From Fructilactobacillus ixorae (GTDB lineage Bacteria > Bacillota > Bacilli > Lactobacillales > Lactobacillaceae): a DNA stretch of 64,000 nt. The stretch lies in assembly GCF_024029915.1 (NCBI RefSeq), contig NZ_CP097478.1, positions 930,001 to 994,000 on the forward strand. Direction: 5' to 3'. The stretch's first letter is position 1. Each line of letters starts with the position of its first letter. The position numbers and the translations under genes are program-made. The notes below the pieces were generated by a model. The model saw only the letters and a list, made by a program, of their open reading frames with translations, had not been told where the DNA came from and did not search any database. Shown one piece after another: positions 9,655 to 22,658 of the stretch.

Positions 9655-10212
9655 ATGATTGAAATGTACTTATTTGTTGCGCCGACCTGTCCGAGCTGTC
9701 TCACAGCGGAACGGGCAGTTACCAAAGTAGCTGACGGCTTAACACAGAAAGTCCGCGTCAAGTTCATTCCCTATCTACAACTTGGTGTCATTAACAATTC
9801 CGAGCAACAAATTGATTACCAAATAATGTTAGATTACAAAGCAGCGCTCTTTCAAGGGTGTAAAAAGGGACGGATGTTCCTCCAACACTTACAAACCCAA
9901 ATCATGAAGCAAAATCAGGCTTATTCTGCAACGTTGGTTACTGCCGCTGCACAAGCCACTCACTTGGATTTAGAAATGTTCCAGGAAGACCGCCACTCTG
10001 ATTTACCGCTATCGGCGTTCAAATCAGACCAAGCCCTCATCCGTGAAATGAACGTCCCCAGCCACGATAATTTGGTTATTTTTAACTGCTCTAGCTGTGC
10101 CAACGGTTTACTTGTTAAGGATTTAGATTATGCTCATTTACATAAACTCTGTGACAAGATGGAACAGCAAATGCAACCGGCAACAGATAATCCCAACCTA
10201 CGGGTGCTTTAA
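9655..10212 (+). CDS. spxH: DsbA/thioredoxin-fold adaptor SpxH (YjbH-like)
   Basis: Thioredoxin-fold protein of 185 aa with a CPSC motif at residues 12-15 and a second Cys pair (NCSSCANG) near residue 147. The family member YjbH/SpxH delivers the regulator Spx to ClpXP (family knowledge). The position, divergent from relQ-nadK and next to coiA and mecA, matches the Bacillus and Lactobacillus arrangement. It is shorter than B. subtilis YjbH, as is common in lactobacilli. A GGAG ribosome site precedes the ATG. Confidence 0.75.
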   Translation: MIEMYLFVAPTCPSCLTAERAVTKVADGLTQKVRVKFIPYLQLGVINNSEQQIDYQIMLDYKAALFQGCKKGRMFLQHLQTQIMKQNQAYSATLVTAAAQATHLDLEMFQEDRHSDLPLSAFKSDQALIREMNVPSHDNLVIFNCSSCANGLLVKDLDYAHLHKLCDKMEQQMQPATDNPNLRVL

Positions 10213-10237
10213 AAAGACTAGCGCATGCTAGTCTTTT
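10211..10237. terminator. Bidirectional terminator between spxH and coiA
   Basis: Stem AAAAGACTAGC / GCTAGTCTTTT with loop GCAT, A run before and T run after. Confidence 0.85.
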
Positions 10238-10755
10238 TCTTTTGCCCTAATTGCTCGTTCCTTCTGTTGTTCAGTTCCAAACCAGGTTATCGGCCGGATC
10301 TGGTGCACCTGTGTTCCCTGCCACCGAATAACTTGCTGGTGCTGGAGTGCACCAATCAAGGCCAGCACCATGGCTTTCAGGACTGACCGTGGCGCTTTGA
10401 CTAGGGGCACCTGCACAGCCCGTGCAAGCTCGTCCACGACCACGGTTAAATCAAGAGTGTGCTGTTCTAAGGCTAACACGCACTCGATCCGCCAGCCAAG
10501 CCACCAGGCATAGGTCTGAAACGGGGGCACCCGGCGGGGATAATGACATGCGACTGGGCAGCCTTGCAATAAGTGATGAGCTTGATAACAGCGAGTTTGC
10601 ACGGCCAACCAGGGAGATCGCTTCCAGGCCAATTGTCGCCCGATCCACCGGCTAACCACGCTTAGCGACGGATTATAACAGGTCACCGCCTGGGGTTGCT
10701 CCCAAAAAGTGGTCAACGCGTGCCAGGTGGTAAACTGGCGCTCTTGAAACGTCAA
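10228..10755 (-). CDS. coiA: CoiA-like, C-terminal part (second ORF of a split coiA)
   Basis: A 175-aa reading frame that begins with TTG inside the stop region of the upstream CoiA frame (overlap TTGA, shift of -1). On its own it has no recognisable domain, but it continues directly where the nuclease-like N-terminal part ends, and together the two make a protein of normal CoiA length (about 355 aa). Either an old frameshift split the gene, or the two halves are made as coupled proteins. The TTG has only a weak ribosome site, which favours decay or a frameshift. Confidence 0.6.
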   Translation of the reverse strand: MTFQERQFTTWHALTTFWEQPQAVTCYNPSLSVVSRWIGRQLAWKRSPWLAVQTRCYQAHHLLQGCPVACHYPRRVPPFQTYAWWLGWRIECVLALEQHTLDLTVVVDELARAVQVPLVKAPRSVLKAMVLALIGALQHQQVIRWQGTQVHQIRPITWFGTEQQKERAIRAKEKD

Positions 10756-11297
10756 CCGGTGTCAACCCAGCTTAAGTGGTACCGAACCACGAATCGCTGT
10801 TCGTGAACTAACAAGAACAATAAATAATACCCAATTGTCCGCCGGTAAGCCACAAATTTTAACACACTGGGGGCTTCCGGCCGGCGTTGCCAATAGGCAC
10901 GCCCGAGGATCCATTCAGAATGAATGGCACACTGTTGGTAGCCCTGCACCCGCTCTGTGAGACGCGTCAGTGAAATCGGACTACATTGAAATTCAAGGGC
11001 GTTGCCGGGCGACAAGAACACGTCCGGACGCTGTTTGATGGTCGGTAAATACCATTCCAGCACTGCCCTGGTACAACGACCGCCTTGGTGCCACAAGAAG
11101 AGCTTGCCCTGCAGGTGTTCGAACGTCTCTGGAGCCCCACCAGAACAAGCCTGGCCTGTCCGATGGGCAAAGTGAGCGATTTTAATCCGACCCCGCTTTA
11201 AAATTACCGGGGTCTGACACCCTGGACAGACATAGTTAGACCCTGATGCAGCTTGGGTCGCTAAGACCCGGTGACCATTTTGCAACGCAATTAACAC
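10752..11297 (-). CDS. coiA: CoiA-like competence protein, N-terminal nuclease part
   Basis: CoiA helps process incoming DNA during natural transformation. The first part has a zinc-ribbon-like segment (YVCPGCQTPVILKRG) followed by IAHFAHR and ETFEHLQGK, the usual CoiA start of a restriction-endonuclease-like fold. I prefer the GTG at 11297 (product begins LIALQNGHRV), which has AAGGG 8 nt upstream, over the GTG at 11306. The frame stops at 10752, about halfway through a normal CoiA; the rest is in the -1 frame. Confidence 0.75.
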   Translation of the reverse strand: MLIALQNGHRVLATQAASGSNYVCPGCQTPVILKRGRIKIAHFAHRTGQACSGGAPETFEHLQGKLFLWHQGGRCTRAVLEWYLPTIKQRPDVFLSPGNALEFQCSPISLTRLTERVQGYQQCAIHSEWILGRAYWQRRPEAPSVLKFVAYRRTIGYYLLFLLVHEQRFVVRYHLSWVDTG

Positions 11298-11322
11298 AAT
11301 CAGCACCCTTAGTTAAGGTACG

Positions 11323-11350
11323 AAAAAAGGAATCCCAGACCTGATTCCTT
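11323..11350 (-). terminator. Terminator after mecA
   Basis: Stem AAGGAATC / GATTCCTT followed on the minus strand by six T. The mecA stop codon touches the stem. Confidence 0.75.
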
Positions 11351-12044
11351 ACTGAAAATATTTAGTTAAGGTACTAACCGCCCGTTGTTGAATAATGGGA
11401 GTTGCCGCTTGCTCCAGCTGGTCAGCACCTACCGGACTTAATTTTCCGAATTCATAAAACAAACTGAGTTGATCGTCAATGGCCTCCAGTTGAACTTTAA
11501 TCTCATCCCAACTGGGCGCCACGTTGTCCGGCAAAATTTGATAATGCAAGACTAAGTAATACCGGGCGTCCTGTTTATACAGGGACGTGGTCACGGTAAC
11601 CCCATGAATTTGCAGGGGCTGCTTGACCGCATGAATTCCACTAAGTAAATCTTCAAAACTGGCAAACTCAACTGGAACGACACGGGTCAAATTGTCCGTG
11701 TCAAAAACATCCACAGCAGGATGTTTTTCCTTGAGCTTTTCAAATTTCTCCTTCGATTCATCAGACGCAAAGTTAACGTTTGCTTCCGTCAGTTTGGAAA
11801 CCAAGCGGTCGTCCTTACTGATGATCATTTCAAACCCATTGTGGGCTGGCAATACCTGAAACGACACTAAATCGTTATTTTGAAATTCATGGTCCACGTC
11901 AACTTCTTCAAGGATTTGGTAGAAAAATTGTTCGACTTCCGCTTGATTGTCCATTAATTCCAGTAAATTAACGTCCCGATCCTTCAGGTCCTGATTGGTT
12001 ACCCAAACTTTAATCGTATTTTCATTTGTTTTTTCAAATTTCAA
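11349..12044 (-). CDS. mecA: Adaptor protein MecA
   Basis: Adaptor that recruits substrates such as ComK-type regulators to the ClpC ATPase. The 231-aa protein has the N-terminal substrate domain (ENTIKVWVTNQDLKDRDVNL) and a C-terminal ClpC-binding domain with SLYKQDARYYLVLHY. It starts with TTG (K-F-E-K follows) preceded by AGAGGG. It lies 20 bp behind the MBL hydrolase gene and upstream of coiA, a normal arrangement. Confidence 0.93.
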   Translation of the reverse strand: MKFEKTNENTIKVWVTNQDLKDRDVNLLELMDNQAEVEQFFYQILEEVDVDHEFQNNDLVSFQVLPAHNGFEMIISKDDRLVSKLTEANVNFASDESKEKFEKLKEKHPAVDVFDTDNLTRVVPVEFASFEDLLSGIHAVKQPLQIHGVTVTTSLYKQDARYYLVLHYQILPDNVAPSWDEIKVQLEAIDDQLSLFYEFGKLSPVGADQLEQAATPIIQQRAVSTLTKYFQ

Positions 12045-12064
12045 AACGATCCCTCTTTACTAAT

Positions 12065-12805
12065 TTAAATATTAATGACTAAACCAGTTTCTGGTAGGTG
12101 TACCGGAATTTGATTGTGACTGGCCGCCATGGTCTCCCGTTGCAAACGGTCCCGATCTGTTGATTGGGGTAAATGACTAATCAACAGGTCATGAACCTGC
12201 GCATTTAGGGCTAATTTCCCAACTTGGGTGGTAGTCATATGCCACATGGTACCCGTGTGATCGGCAAAAAAATTGGTGTCAGCGATTAATAAATCGGCAC
12301 CACGAGCAAAGTCCCCGAGGGCTGGAAAATCCTTTGAGTCAGCAGTATAAACCAAAACTTTTCCTGTGTCACGTTCTTTGATTCGAACCGCAAAGGCCGG
12401 CACTGGATGTTCGGTCCGTAAAAATGTAAGTTCAAATGGCCCAAGTTCATTCTTTTGATCCGGCTGAAAGGCATGCTTTTCGGTGGCACCGGGCCAATCA
12501 AGGGCTGCAAACGCCGTCTGGTCTAACGAATGACCGTAAATTGGGAGCAGATCAGTATGATACCGTTCAGAGTGAAGCTGCCAGTCATATTGTAAAACTC
12601 CTACGTCAGCAACGTGATCGGCGTGGTAATGGGATAATAGCACCGCATCAAGTTTCAGCGGATCTAAGACGTCCTCTAACGCTAGCAAGACCCCACTTCC
12701 ACAATCCAACAACAGGTTAAACTCCCCGGCTTGTAACAAGTACCCACTCGTTGCCGTGTGGTCAAATGGATAGCCACCATAATAACCTAAAACCGTTAAT
12801 TTCAT
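12065..12805 (-). CDS. MBL-fold metallo-hydrolase (YhfI-like)
   Basis: Metallo-beta-lactamase-fold hydrolase of 246 aa. The zinc motif HYHADH is at residues 59-64, with further ligands in LRTEHPVPAFA, the Asp of TADSKDF and the His of SHLPQSTDR. It resembles the RNase Z-like YhfI group; the substrate is unknown. It appears to be co-transcribed with mecA and diverges from the ABM-domain gene. Confidence 0.85.
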   Translation of the reverse strand: MKLTVLGYYGGYPFDHTATSGYLLQAGEFNLLLDCGSGVLLALEDVLDPLKLDAVLLSHYHADHVADVGVLQYDWQLHSERYHTDLLPIYGHSLDQTAFAALDWPGATEKHAFQPDQKNELGPFELTFLRTEHPVPAFAVRIKERDTGKVLVYTADSKDFPALGDFARGADLLIADTNFFADHTGTMWHMTTTQVGKLALNAQVHDLLISHLPQSTDRDRLQRETMAASHNQIPVHLPETGLVINI

Positions 12806-12890
12806 TATTTCATCCTCACTTAAAATTCTTTTCCCTTTTAACTTAACCTACTTTATTCTAAACTAAAAGTAATTAAATGATTGGAGGATT

Positions 12891-13400
12891 ATGATGATTT
12901 CACAAATTTCTGTTACCTTTGGTTCCCAGGCCATTCTAGAACAGATTATGTACAAGTATCCCGAACGAAACTTGGCACTTTTTTCAGCAGCTGGAAACGC
13001 TCACGGAATGCAGCTAGTTGATTATTCTGGATTAGATTCGATCTTTACTTCCCCCGTGGTGTACCGGGTAAATGCCCATGCAGGGACCGATGACTGGACT
13101 CACTACATTGACTACATCGAAGTTAACCCAGGAAAGGAGCAACGTCAGGTGCTTGATGCCCAGGTCAGTAACTTTATGAGTAACCCAGCTACCCCCAAGG
13201 GACTAACAGGGGTCTACTACCTCACTGCTGCTAATAACAGTGATAGCCGAATTCTGTTAACCCTATGGAACGATCATTATGATTGTCTTCAATGGGAAGA
13301 TGGTACCCAAAATGCGTTCATTGCCTACGATAACTTTAAAAACGATCTTGGAGCCGACTATCACGAAGTCGGGTACCAACGGTTTCAACCAAAAGCATAA
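12891..13400 (+). CDS. Antibiotic biosynthesis monooxygenase (ABM)-like domain protein
   Basis: A 169-aa cytoplasmic protein. The C-terminal half (about 95-165, GVYYLTAANNSDSRILLTLWNDHYDCLQW) looks like a dimeric ferredoxin-like ABM domain, as in TRAP/HmoB-like proteins of Firmicutes. The N-terminal half is less conserved. Enzymatic activity cannot be judged from sequence. The gene stands alone with its own terminator. Confidence 0.55.
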   Translation: MMISQISVTFGSQAILEQIMYKYPERNLALFSAAGNAHGMQLVDYSGLDSIFTSPVVYRVNAHAGTDDWTHYIDYIEVNPGKEQRQVLDAQVSNFMSNPATPKGLTGVYYLTAANNSDSRILLTLWNDHYDCLQWEDGTQNAFIAYDNFKNDLGADYHEVGYQRFQPKA

Positions 13401-13433
13401 AAAAGAGAGATGAAGTAATTCATCTCTCTTTTT
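13399..13433. terminator. Bidirectional terminator, end of ABM gene and of the rRNA-tRNA operon
   Basis: Stem AAAAGAGAGATGA / TCATCTCTCTTTT with loop AGTAAT. It serves the plus-strand gene and is also the only hairpin after the last tRNA of the minus-strand operon. Confidence 0.85.
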
Positions 13434-13436
13434 GGA

Positions 13437-13511
13437 CGGTCCGTACGAGACTCGAACTCGTGATCTCCTGCGTGACAGGCAGGCGTCTTAAACCGACTGG
13501 ACCAACGGACC
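13437..13511 (-). tRNA. tRNA-Asp (GTC)
   Basis: Complete cloverleaf with acceptor GGTCCGT/ACGGACC, discriminator G and anticodon GTC. Last tRNA of the cluster; identical to the copy at 14035-14109. CCA is not encoded. Confidence 0.95.
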
Positions 13512-13515
13512 AAAA

Positions 13516-13589
<74 letters not shown>

Positions 13590-13602
13590 ATAATTAAAAA
13601 AA

Positions 13603-13674
13603 TGACCCGTACGGGATTCGAACCCATGTTACTGCCGTGAAAGGGCAGTGTCTTAACCACTTGACCAACGGGTC
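13603..13674 (-). tRNA. tRNA-Glu (TTC)
   Basis: Acceptor GACCCGT/ACGGGTC, discriminator A, anticodon TTC. Confidence 0.93.
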
Positions 13675-13682
13675 ATAAAAAA

Positions 13683-13770
13683 CGGAGAAGGAGAGATTCG
13701 AACTCTCGCGCCGCTTACGCGACCTACACCCTTAGCAGGGGCGCCTCTTCAGCCACTTGAGTACTTCTCC
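13683..13770 (-). tRNA. tRNA-Ser (GCT)
   Basis: An 88-nt class II tRNA with a long variable arm, acceptor GGAGAAG/CTTCTCC, discriminator G, anticodon GCT. Confidence 0.93.
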
Positions 13771-13773
13771 ATA

Positions 13774-13848
<75 letters not shown>

Positions 13849-13857
13849 AAAACAAAA

Positions 13858-13927
13858 GCGGGTGACGAGAATCGAACTCGCGACAATAGCTTGGAAGGCT
13901 ATGGTTTTACCACTAAACTACACCCGC
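13858..13927 (-). tRNA. tRNA-Gly (TCC)
   Basis: Acceptor GCGGGTG/CACCCGC, discriminator T, anticodon TCC. Confidence 0.92.
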
Positions 13928-13953
13928 ATAACATATTAAAATAATGAAACAAG

Positions 13954-14026
13954 TGGCGCGGGACAGAATCGAACTGCCGACACACGGAGCTTCAATCCGT
14001 TGCTCTACCAACTGAGCTACCGAGCC
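13954..14026 (-). tRNA. tRNA-Phe (GAA)
   Basis: Anticodon GAA in a TTGAAGC loop. The acceptor stem has a T4-C69 mismatch (GGCTCGG against CCGCGCC). It is the only tRNA-Phe in the window. Confidence 0.88.
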
Positions 14027-14034
14027 ATGGTAAG

Positions 14035-14109
14035 CGGTCCGTACGAGACTCGAACTCGTGATCTCCTGCGTGACAGGCAGGCGTCTTAAACCGACTGGAC
14101 CAACGGACC
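14035..14109 (-). tRNA. tRNA-Asp (GTC), second copy
   Basis: Same sequence as 13437-13511; part of the duplicated Asp-fMet block. Confidence 0.95.
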
Positions 14110-14113
14110 AAAA

Positions 14114-14187
<74 letters not shown>

Positions 14188-14197
14188 ATAATTAAAA

Positions 14198-14287
14198 AGG
14201 AGGATGAGAGATTCGAACTCTCGCGCGATTTGACTCGCCTGACGGTTTTCAAGACCGTTCCCTTCAGCCAGACTTGGGTAATCCTCC
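14198..14287 (-). tRNA. tRNA-Ser (TGA)
   Basis: Class II tRNA, about 90 nt, acceptor GGAGGAT/ATCCTCC, anticodon TGA. The discriminator reads T rather than the usual G. Confidence 0.92.
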
Positions 14288-14346
14288 ATCAAACAAAAGC
14301 AATTATAACACACGAAAAATACGGCCGTCAAGTTAATCTTGACCAA

Positions 14347-14421
14347 TGGATCTTGTAGGACTCGAACCTACGACCGGACGGTTATGAGCCGTCTGCTCTA
14401 AACCAACTGAGCTAAAGATCC
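14347..14421 (-). tRNA. tRNA-Ile2 (CAT, lysidine type)
   Basis: Acceptor GGATCTT/AAGATCC, anticodon CAT. The body closely resembles Firmicutes tRNA-Ile2, which TilS modifies to read AUA. The neighbouring CAT tRNA at 14431 fits elongator Met better. Confidence 0.8.
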
Positions 14422-14430
14422 AAGACCTAA

Positions 14431-14504
14431 TCGCGGCGGAGGGAATCGAACCCCCGACCTCTCGGGTATGAACCGAACGCTCTAGCCAGCTGAGCTACAC
14501 CGCG
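14431..14504 (-). tRNA. tRNA-Met (CAT), elongator
   Basis: Acceptor CGCGGTG/CGCCGCG, anticodon stem-loop GGTTCATACCC, as in Firmicutes elongator tRNA-Met. Confidence 0.85.
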
Positions 14505-14548
14505 ATTGATAGGTAATCATTACCTAAAATAGATATTAAAATATCTAA

Positions 14549-14622
14549 TCGGGAAGACAGGATTCGAACCTGCGACCCCCTGGTCCCAAACCAGGTGCTC
14601 TACCAAGCTGAGCTACTTCCCG
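14549..14622 (-). tRNA. tRNA-Pro (TGG)
   Basis: Acceptor CGGGAAG/CTTCCCG, anticodon TGG. Confidence 0.94.
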
Positions 14623-14627
14623 AAAAA

Positions 14628-14701
14628 TGCACCTAGCAGGAGTCGAACCTGCAACCTTCTGATTCGTAGTCAGACACTCTATCCAATTGCGCTATAGGTG
14701 C
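14628..14701 (-). tRNA. tRNA-Arg (ACG)
   Basis: Acceptor GCACCTA/TAGGTGC, anticodon ACG (A34 to inosine expected). Confidence 0.94.
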
Positions 14702-14706
14702 ATAAA

Positions 14707-14792
14707 TGCCGAGGACCGGGATCGAACCGGTACGGTCATTACTGACCGCAGGATTTTAAGTCCTGTGCGTCTGCCAATTCCGCCACCCCGGC
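14707..14792 (-). tRNA. tRNA-Leu (TAA)
   Basis: Class II tRNA of 86 nt with a long variable arm, anticodon TAA. Confidence 0.94.
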
Positions 14793-14806
14793 AAAAGGTG
14801 GTACAA

Positions 14807-14878
14807 AGCGGAAGACGGGATTCGAACCCGCGACCTCCACCATGGCAAGGTGGCGTTCTACCACTGAACTACTTCCGC
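14807..14878 (-). tRNA. tRNA-Gly (GCC)
   Basis: Acceptor GCGGAAG/CTTCCGC, discriminator T, anticodon GCC. Confidence 0.94.
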
Positions 14879-14882
14879 ATAA

Positions 14883-14955
14883 TGCCGACTAGAGGATTCG
14901 AACCTCCGACCCCCTGTTTACAAGACAGGTGCTCTGCCAACTGAGCTAAGTCGGC
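14883..14955 (-). tRNA. tRNA-Thr (TGT)
   Basis: Acceptor GCCGACT/AGTCGGC, anticodon TGT. Confidence 0.94.
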
Positions 14956-14977
14956 ATATGCATAACTATTAAAATAA

Positions 14978-15050
14978 TGAGCCGTGGCAGGTTCGAACTG
15001 CCGACCCTCTGATTAAAAGTCAGATGCTCTACCGACTGAGCTAACGGCTC
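14978..15050 (-). tRNA. tRNA-Lys (TTT)
   Basis: Acceptor GAGCCGT/ACGGCTC, anticodon TTT. Confidence 0.94.
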
Positions 15051-15054
15051 AATA

Positions 15055-15127
15055 TGGAAGATACAGGGATCGAACCTGTGACCTCCTGCTTGTAAGGCAG
15101 ATGCTCTCCCAGCTGAGCTAATCTTCC
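15055..15127 (-). tRNA. tRNA-Val (TAC)
   Basis: Acceptor GGAAGAT/ATCTTCC, anticodon TAC. First tRNA after the 5S rRNA. Confidence 0.94.
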
Positions 15128-15133
15128 AAAACC

Positions 15134-15250
15134 GCGTGGCAACGTCCTATCCTCGCAGGGGGCGATCCCCCAACTACTTTTGGCGTGCTAAAGCTTAACT
15201 ACTGTGTTCGGCATGGGAACAGGTGTATCCTTTAGGCTATCGCCACCACA
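15134..15250 (-). rRNA. rrf: 5S ribosomal RNA
   Basis: About 117 nt beginning TGTGGTGGCGATAGC on the minus strand, with the conserved CCCATGCCGAACACAG core. The ends are set by the terminal helix and may be off by a few bases. Confidence 0.95.
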
Positions 15251-15319
15251 CGACTGAGTGAACTTCGTTCCCTCAAAACTAGCTAATATTATTTCCTGCT
15301 GAGTCACCATTGCACTTCT

Positions 15320-18234
<2,915 letters not shown>

Positions 18235-18402
18235 CTATAATCCGTAGGATTATAAATCATTGAGTTTAGCGATCAAACACATTAAAAAACTCAAATTACA
18301 CAATGGTTGTTCTCGGTTGAAATTATATTAACAATATAATTCTTACAGAAAATAATATTATCTAGTTTTCAAAGAACCAAGTGGTACTAAAATCAGTACC
18401 AA

Positions 18403-18475
18403 TGGAGAATAGCGGGATCGAACCGCTGACCTCCTGCTTGCAAAGCAGGTGCTCTCCCAGCTGAGCTAATTCCCC
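18403..18475 (-). tRNA. tRNA-Ala (TGC), 16S-23S spacer
   Basis: Acceptor GGGGAAT with partner ATTCTCC, anticodon TGC. Spacer tRNA of the rRNA operon. Confidence 0.94.
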
Positions 18476-18510
18476 AAAAGGTTAAATTGTAATGCCGAAC
18501 CCGTCGGCGA

Positions 18511-18585
<75 letters not shown>

Positions 18586-18662
18586 AAAAAGCGCGAATAT
18601 CATGTGAGAGTAATCCTCTCAAAACTAAACAAGACTTTGATCGGTGTAAGGTTCCGTATTAT

Positions 18663-20243
<1,581 letters not shown>

Positions 20244-20410
20244 TAAATGAGAACTTTACTAGCTCTCCTTGATTTGTTACTTTAAGCGAATTGACTTCGC
20301 AATTGTTTAATTTTTAAACTCACGTTTAAAAATTCCTTACACTTTTGTAATCAAAATCTTGTTCAGTTTTCAAAGAACTACTCCGTCGTCAATCACTTGA
20401 CAACTTTATT

Positions 20411-20439
20411 ATCATACAACGATTAAGTTTAAAAGTCAA
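20411..20439 (-). promoter_or_regulatory. rRNA promoter P2
   Basis: On the minus strand -35 TTGACT (20439-20434), 17-nt spacer, -10 TATGAT (20416-20411). It lies about 170 bp before the 16S gene. Confidence 0.8.
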
Positions 20440-20494
20440 CTGTTTTTTCAACTCGTTTGGAACTAACAGATGACCGCCCTTAACGACATGAATA

Positions 20495-20523
20495 ATCATA
20501 TCAACTTCCCTAAGGTTCGTCAA
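20495..20523 (-). promoter_or_regulatory. rRNA promoter P1
   Basis: Second, upstream promoter: -35 TTGACG (20523-20518), 17-nt spacer, -10 TATGAT (20500-20495). Tandem promoters are typical of rRNA operons. The 20244-20573 stretch holds only these promoters, the rRNA leader and the ltaS terminator. Confidence 0.7.
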
Positions 20524-20533
20524 TACTTTTCAA

Positions 20534-20564
20534 TAAAAAAAGACCCGCTAGTTAAAGCAGGTCT
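20534..20564 (-). terminator. Terminator after ltaS
   Basis: Stem AGACCTGCT / AGCGGGTCT on the minus strand, followed by seven T. It separates the LTA operon from the rRNA promoters. Confidence 0.85.
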
Positions 20565-20573
20565 GAAGCCTAA

Positions 20574-22634
20574 TTATTTAAGCTCTGGTGCGTCCGTTTG
20601 AAAATCAGACACAGTCGATTTACCACCGTTTTGATCAACTAAATCGGTCTTCTCTTTCTCATCAGTTTGTTTTAGCTTCTTTAATGCTGGTTTCTTACTG
20701 TAATTAAAGGACTTCTTATTGACATCATGATAGCCCTTAATTTTGTGGAACCGTAATAAGTCACCATAAACAACCTTATCTGAGTTTGATAAAGCGCCAT
20801 TTACATAGGCTTGCATCTTGGCAATTTCGCGTTGCTGTTCCCCATTCGGTCGTAATTCCGTTCCCGTTTTGGTGTCATAAACGGTTGAGCCAACCTTAGT
20901 GTACTTCGGGCTGACAAAGTCCCCATTTCGGAAGGGCACAATCTGGTTATTATCCTTACTGGTTAAATCTTGACCAAATTGGATCATGTTCTGGTTGTTA
21001 ACCCCTAATAGGTGCAACAAGGTTGGTAAGACATCAATCTCTCCGCCGTAGGTATGGTCAAGGCCCCCTTGAATGTTTGCACCGTTAATCATAAACGGCA
21101 CCTTTTGGAACTTTGCCAGGTCATACTTATTCACACTCTTCTTGTTCAGAAGCTTAGCAATCGCTGGGCGGTGGTTATTAGAGATTCCGTAGTGGTCCCC
21201 ATACAGAACCACTACACTATTCTTAGCCAAGCCACTCTTTTGCAAGTAGGCTTCAAACTCCCCAAACGCTTGATCCAAGTAGTGCGCGGTTTGAACGTAA
21301 GGATCCACGGTACTATCTCCCGTCGTTGTGGCGGGGAAATCCGTGTTTTGTTTATCAATTTCATACGGATAGTGGTTCGTGAGGGTAATTAACTTCGCAT
21401 AAAATGGTTGTGGGAGTTGCTGAATGTACGGAATACTTTGTTTGAAGAAGATTTTATCCTTCATTCCGTATCCAATGTTGTAGTTCGGCTTGTTTTGATA
21501 GTAAGCTTCACTAAAGAAGTAATCGTATCCCCATGATTTATAGGTATTATTCCGGTTCCAAAAGGTCGGAACATCCCCGTGAAAGGCTGCCGTTGTGTAT
21601 CCCTTTTGGTCTAGAATTGACGGCGCTGCCTGGTAGGTATTCTGACCCCCATAGGTAACCATTGCCGAACCCTGGGGTAATCCGTACAATGAATTTTCTA
21701 ACATCATCTCGGCATCAGAAGTCTTTCCCTGGGCCACCTGGTGGTAAAAATTATCAAACGACAAGGTGTGCTGATCGTGATAAAACTTGTTGATGTTGGG
21801 GGTTACTTCCTTGCCATTCACCTTATAATCAATTAAAAACTGCTGGAAACTTTCCAGGTGAATGATGAAGACGTTCTTCCCCTTTTCCTTACCGTAGTAA
21901 CTAACGTTAGGGCTAGCATAGTTATTCTTTACAAACTTTTGTACGCTCTTTAAATCAGCCGCCTTCGCCTTCGATCTAGTCGTTGACTCTTGGTGCGTTT
22001 GGTAAGCGCTAAAGGCCGCATACTCGTTCAAACCGAGGTATTTAACGATGTAGTTATTATCAAAGGTCCGAGTTAATAAACCCGACCGGTCGGCATTTGC
22101 CACGTTGTATTCTGCAAACATTAGCACCAATGACAAAATGGTAATCCCCACGGCGTATCGCAATTTGAGGGGCTTTTTACTAATTTTAATGACCCGGAAG
22201 AGCAACAACAGAATCAAAATCACGATGTCAACGTACACAATGAAGTCAGTGGGTTTCAAAATTTCTAAAAAACTCTTGCCCAAATTATTCTGGACGTTGC
22301 CCGTCCCTTGAATAATCCCCATCGATAAGAAGTCGGAAAACTCACGGTAGTACAGAATGTTTGCAAAAATCCACGTTGACTGTAAAAAGTCGATAATCAG
22401 CATCAACCAGTAGGAGAGCTTGCCCCGAAAATACAGGGCAATTCCAAACAGCAACATTGCTGACGGGATGGGATTGACGGCCAGCAAGAATTCTTGCATC
22501 CCGCCGGAAACCCCCAACGTAAAGTCCGTCTTATAGCAATAATAGGTTTTTAGCCAAAAAAGAAATACAACCAGGCAGTAAAACCCAATCGTTGTATTAA
22601 AAAATTGGCGGATTCGTTTCAAAAAAGCAGTCAT
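20574..22634 (-). CDS. ltaS: Lipoteichoic acid synthase LtaS
   Basis: Polymerises glycerol phosphate from phosphatidylglycerol onto the glycolipid anchor outside the membrane. The 686-aa protein has five N-terminal membrane helices and an extracellular sulfatase-fold domain. The nucleophile is Thr305 in AQGKTSDAEMM, with downstream metal ligands in VVLYGDHYGIS. The start is the ATG at 22634, preceded by GGAGG; an upstream ATG (22649) overlaps that site. Last gene of the lafA-lafB-flippase-ltaS operon, closed by a terminator. Confidence 0.93.
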   Translation of the reverse strand: MTAFLKRIRQFFNTTIGFYCLVVFLFWLKTYYCYKTDFTLGVSGGMQEFLLAVNPIPSAMLLFGIALYFRGKLSYWLMLIIDFLQSTWIFANILYYREFSDFLSMGIIQGTGNVQNNLGKSFLEILKPTDFIVYVDIVILILLLLFRVIKISKKPLKLRYAVGITILSLVLMFAEYNVANADRSGLLTRTFDNNYIVKYLGLNEYAAFSAYQTHQESTTRSKAKAADLKSVQKFVKNNYASPNVSYYGKEKGKNVFIIHLESFQQFLIDYKVNGKEVTPNINKFYHDQHTLSFDNFYHQVAQGKTSDAEMMLENSLYGLPQGSAMVTYGGQNTYQAAPSILDQKGYTTAAFHGDVPTFWNRNNTYKSWGYDYFFSEAYYQNKPNYNIGYGMKDKIFFKQSIPYIQQLPQPFYAKLITLTNHYPYEIDKQNTDFPATTTGDSTVDPYVQTAHYLDQAFGEFEAYLQKSGLAKNSVVVLYGDHYGISNNHRPAIAKLLNKKSVNKYDLAKFQKVPFMINGANIQGGLDHTYGGEIDVLPTLLHLLGVNNQNMIQFGQDLTSKDNNQIVPFRNGDFVSPKYTKVGSTVYDTKTGTELRPNGEQQREIAKMQAYVNGALSNSDKVVYGDLLRFHKIKGYHDVNKKSFNYSKKPALKKLKQTDEKEKTDLVDQNGGKSTVSDFQTDAPELK

Positions 22635-22658
22635 GCTTGTTTCCTCCATTTTTTCCGC

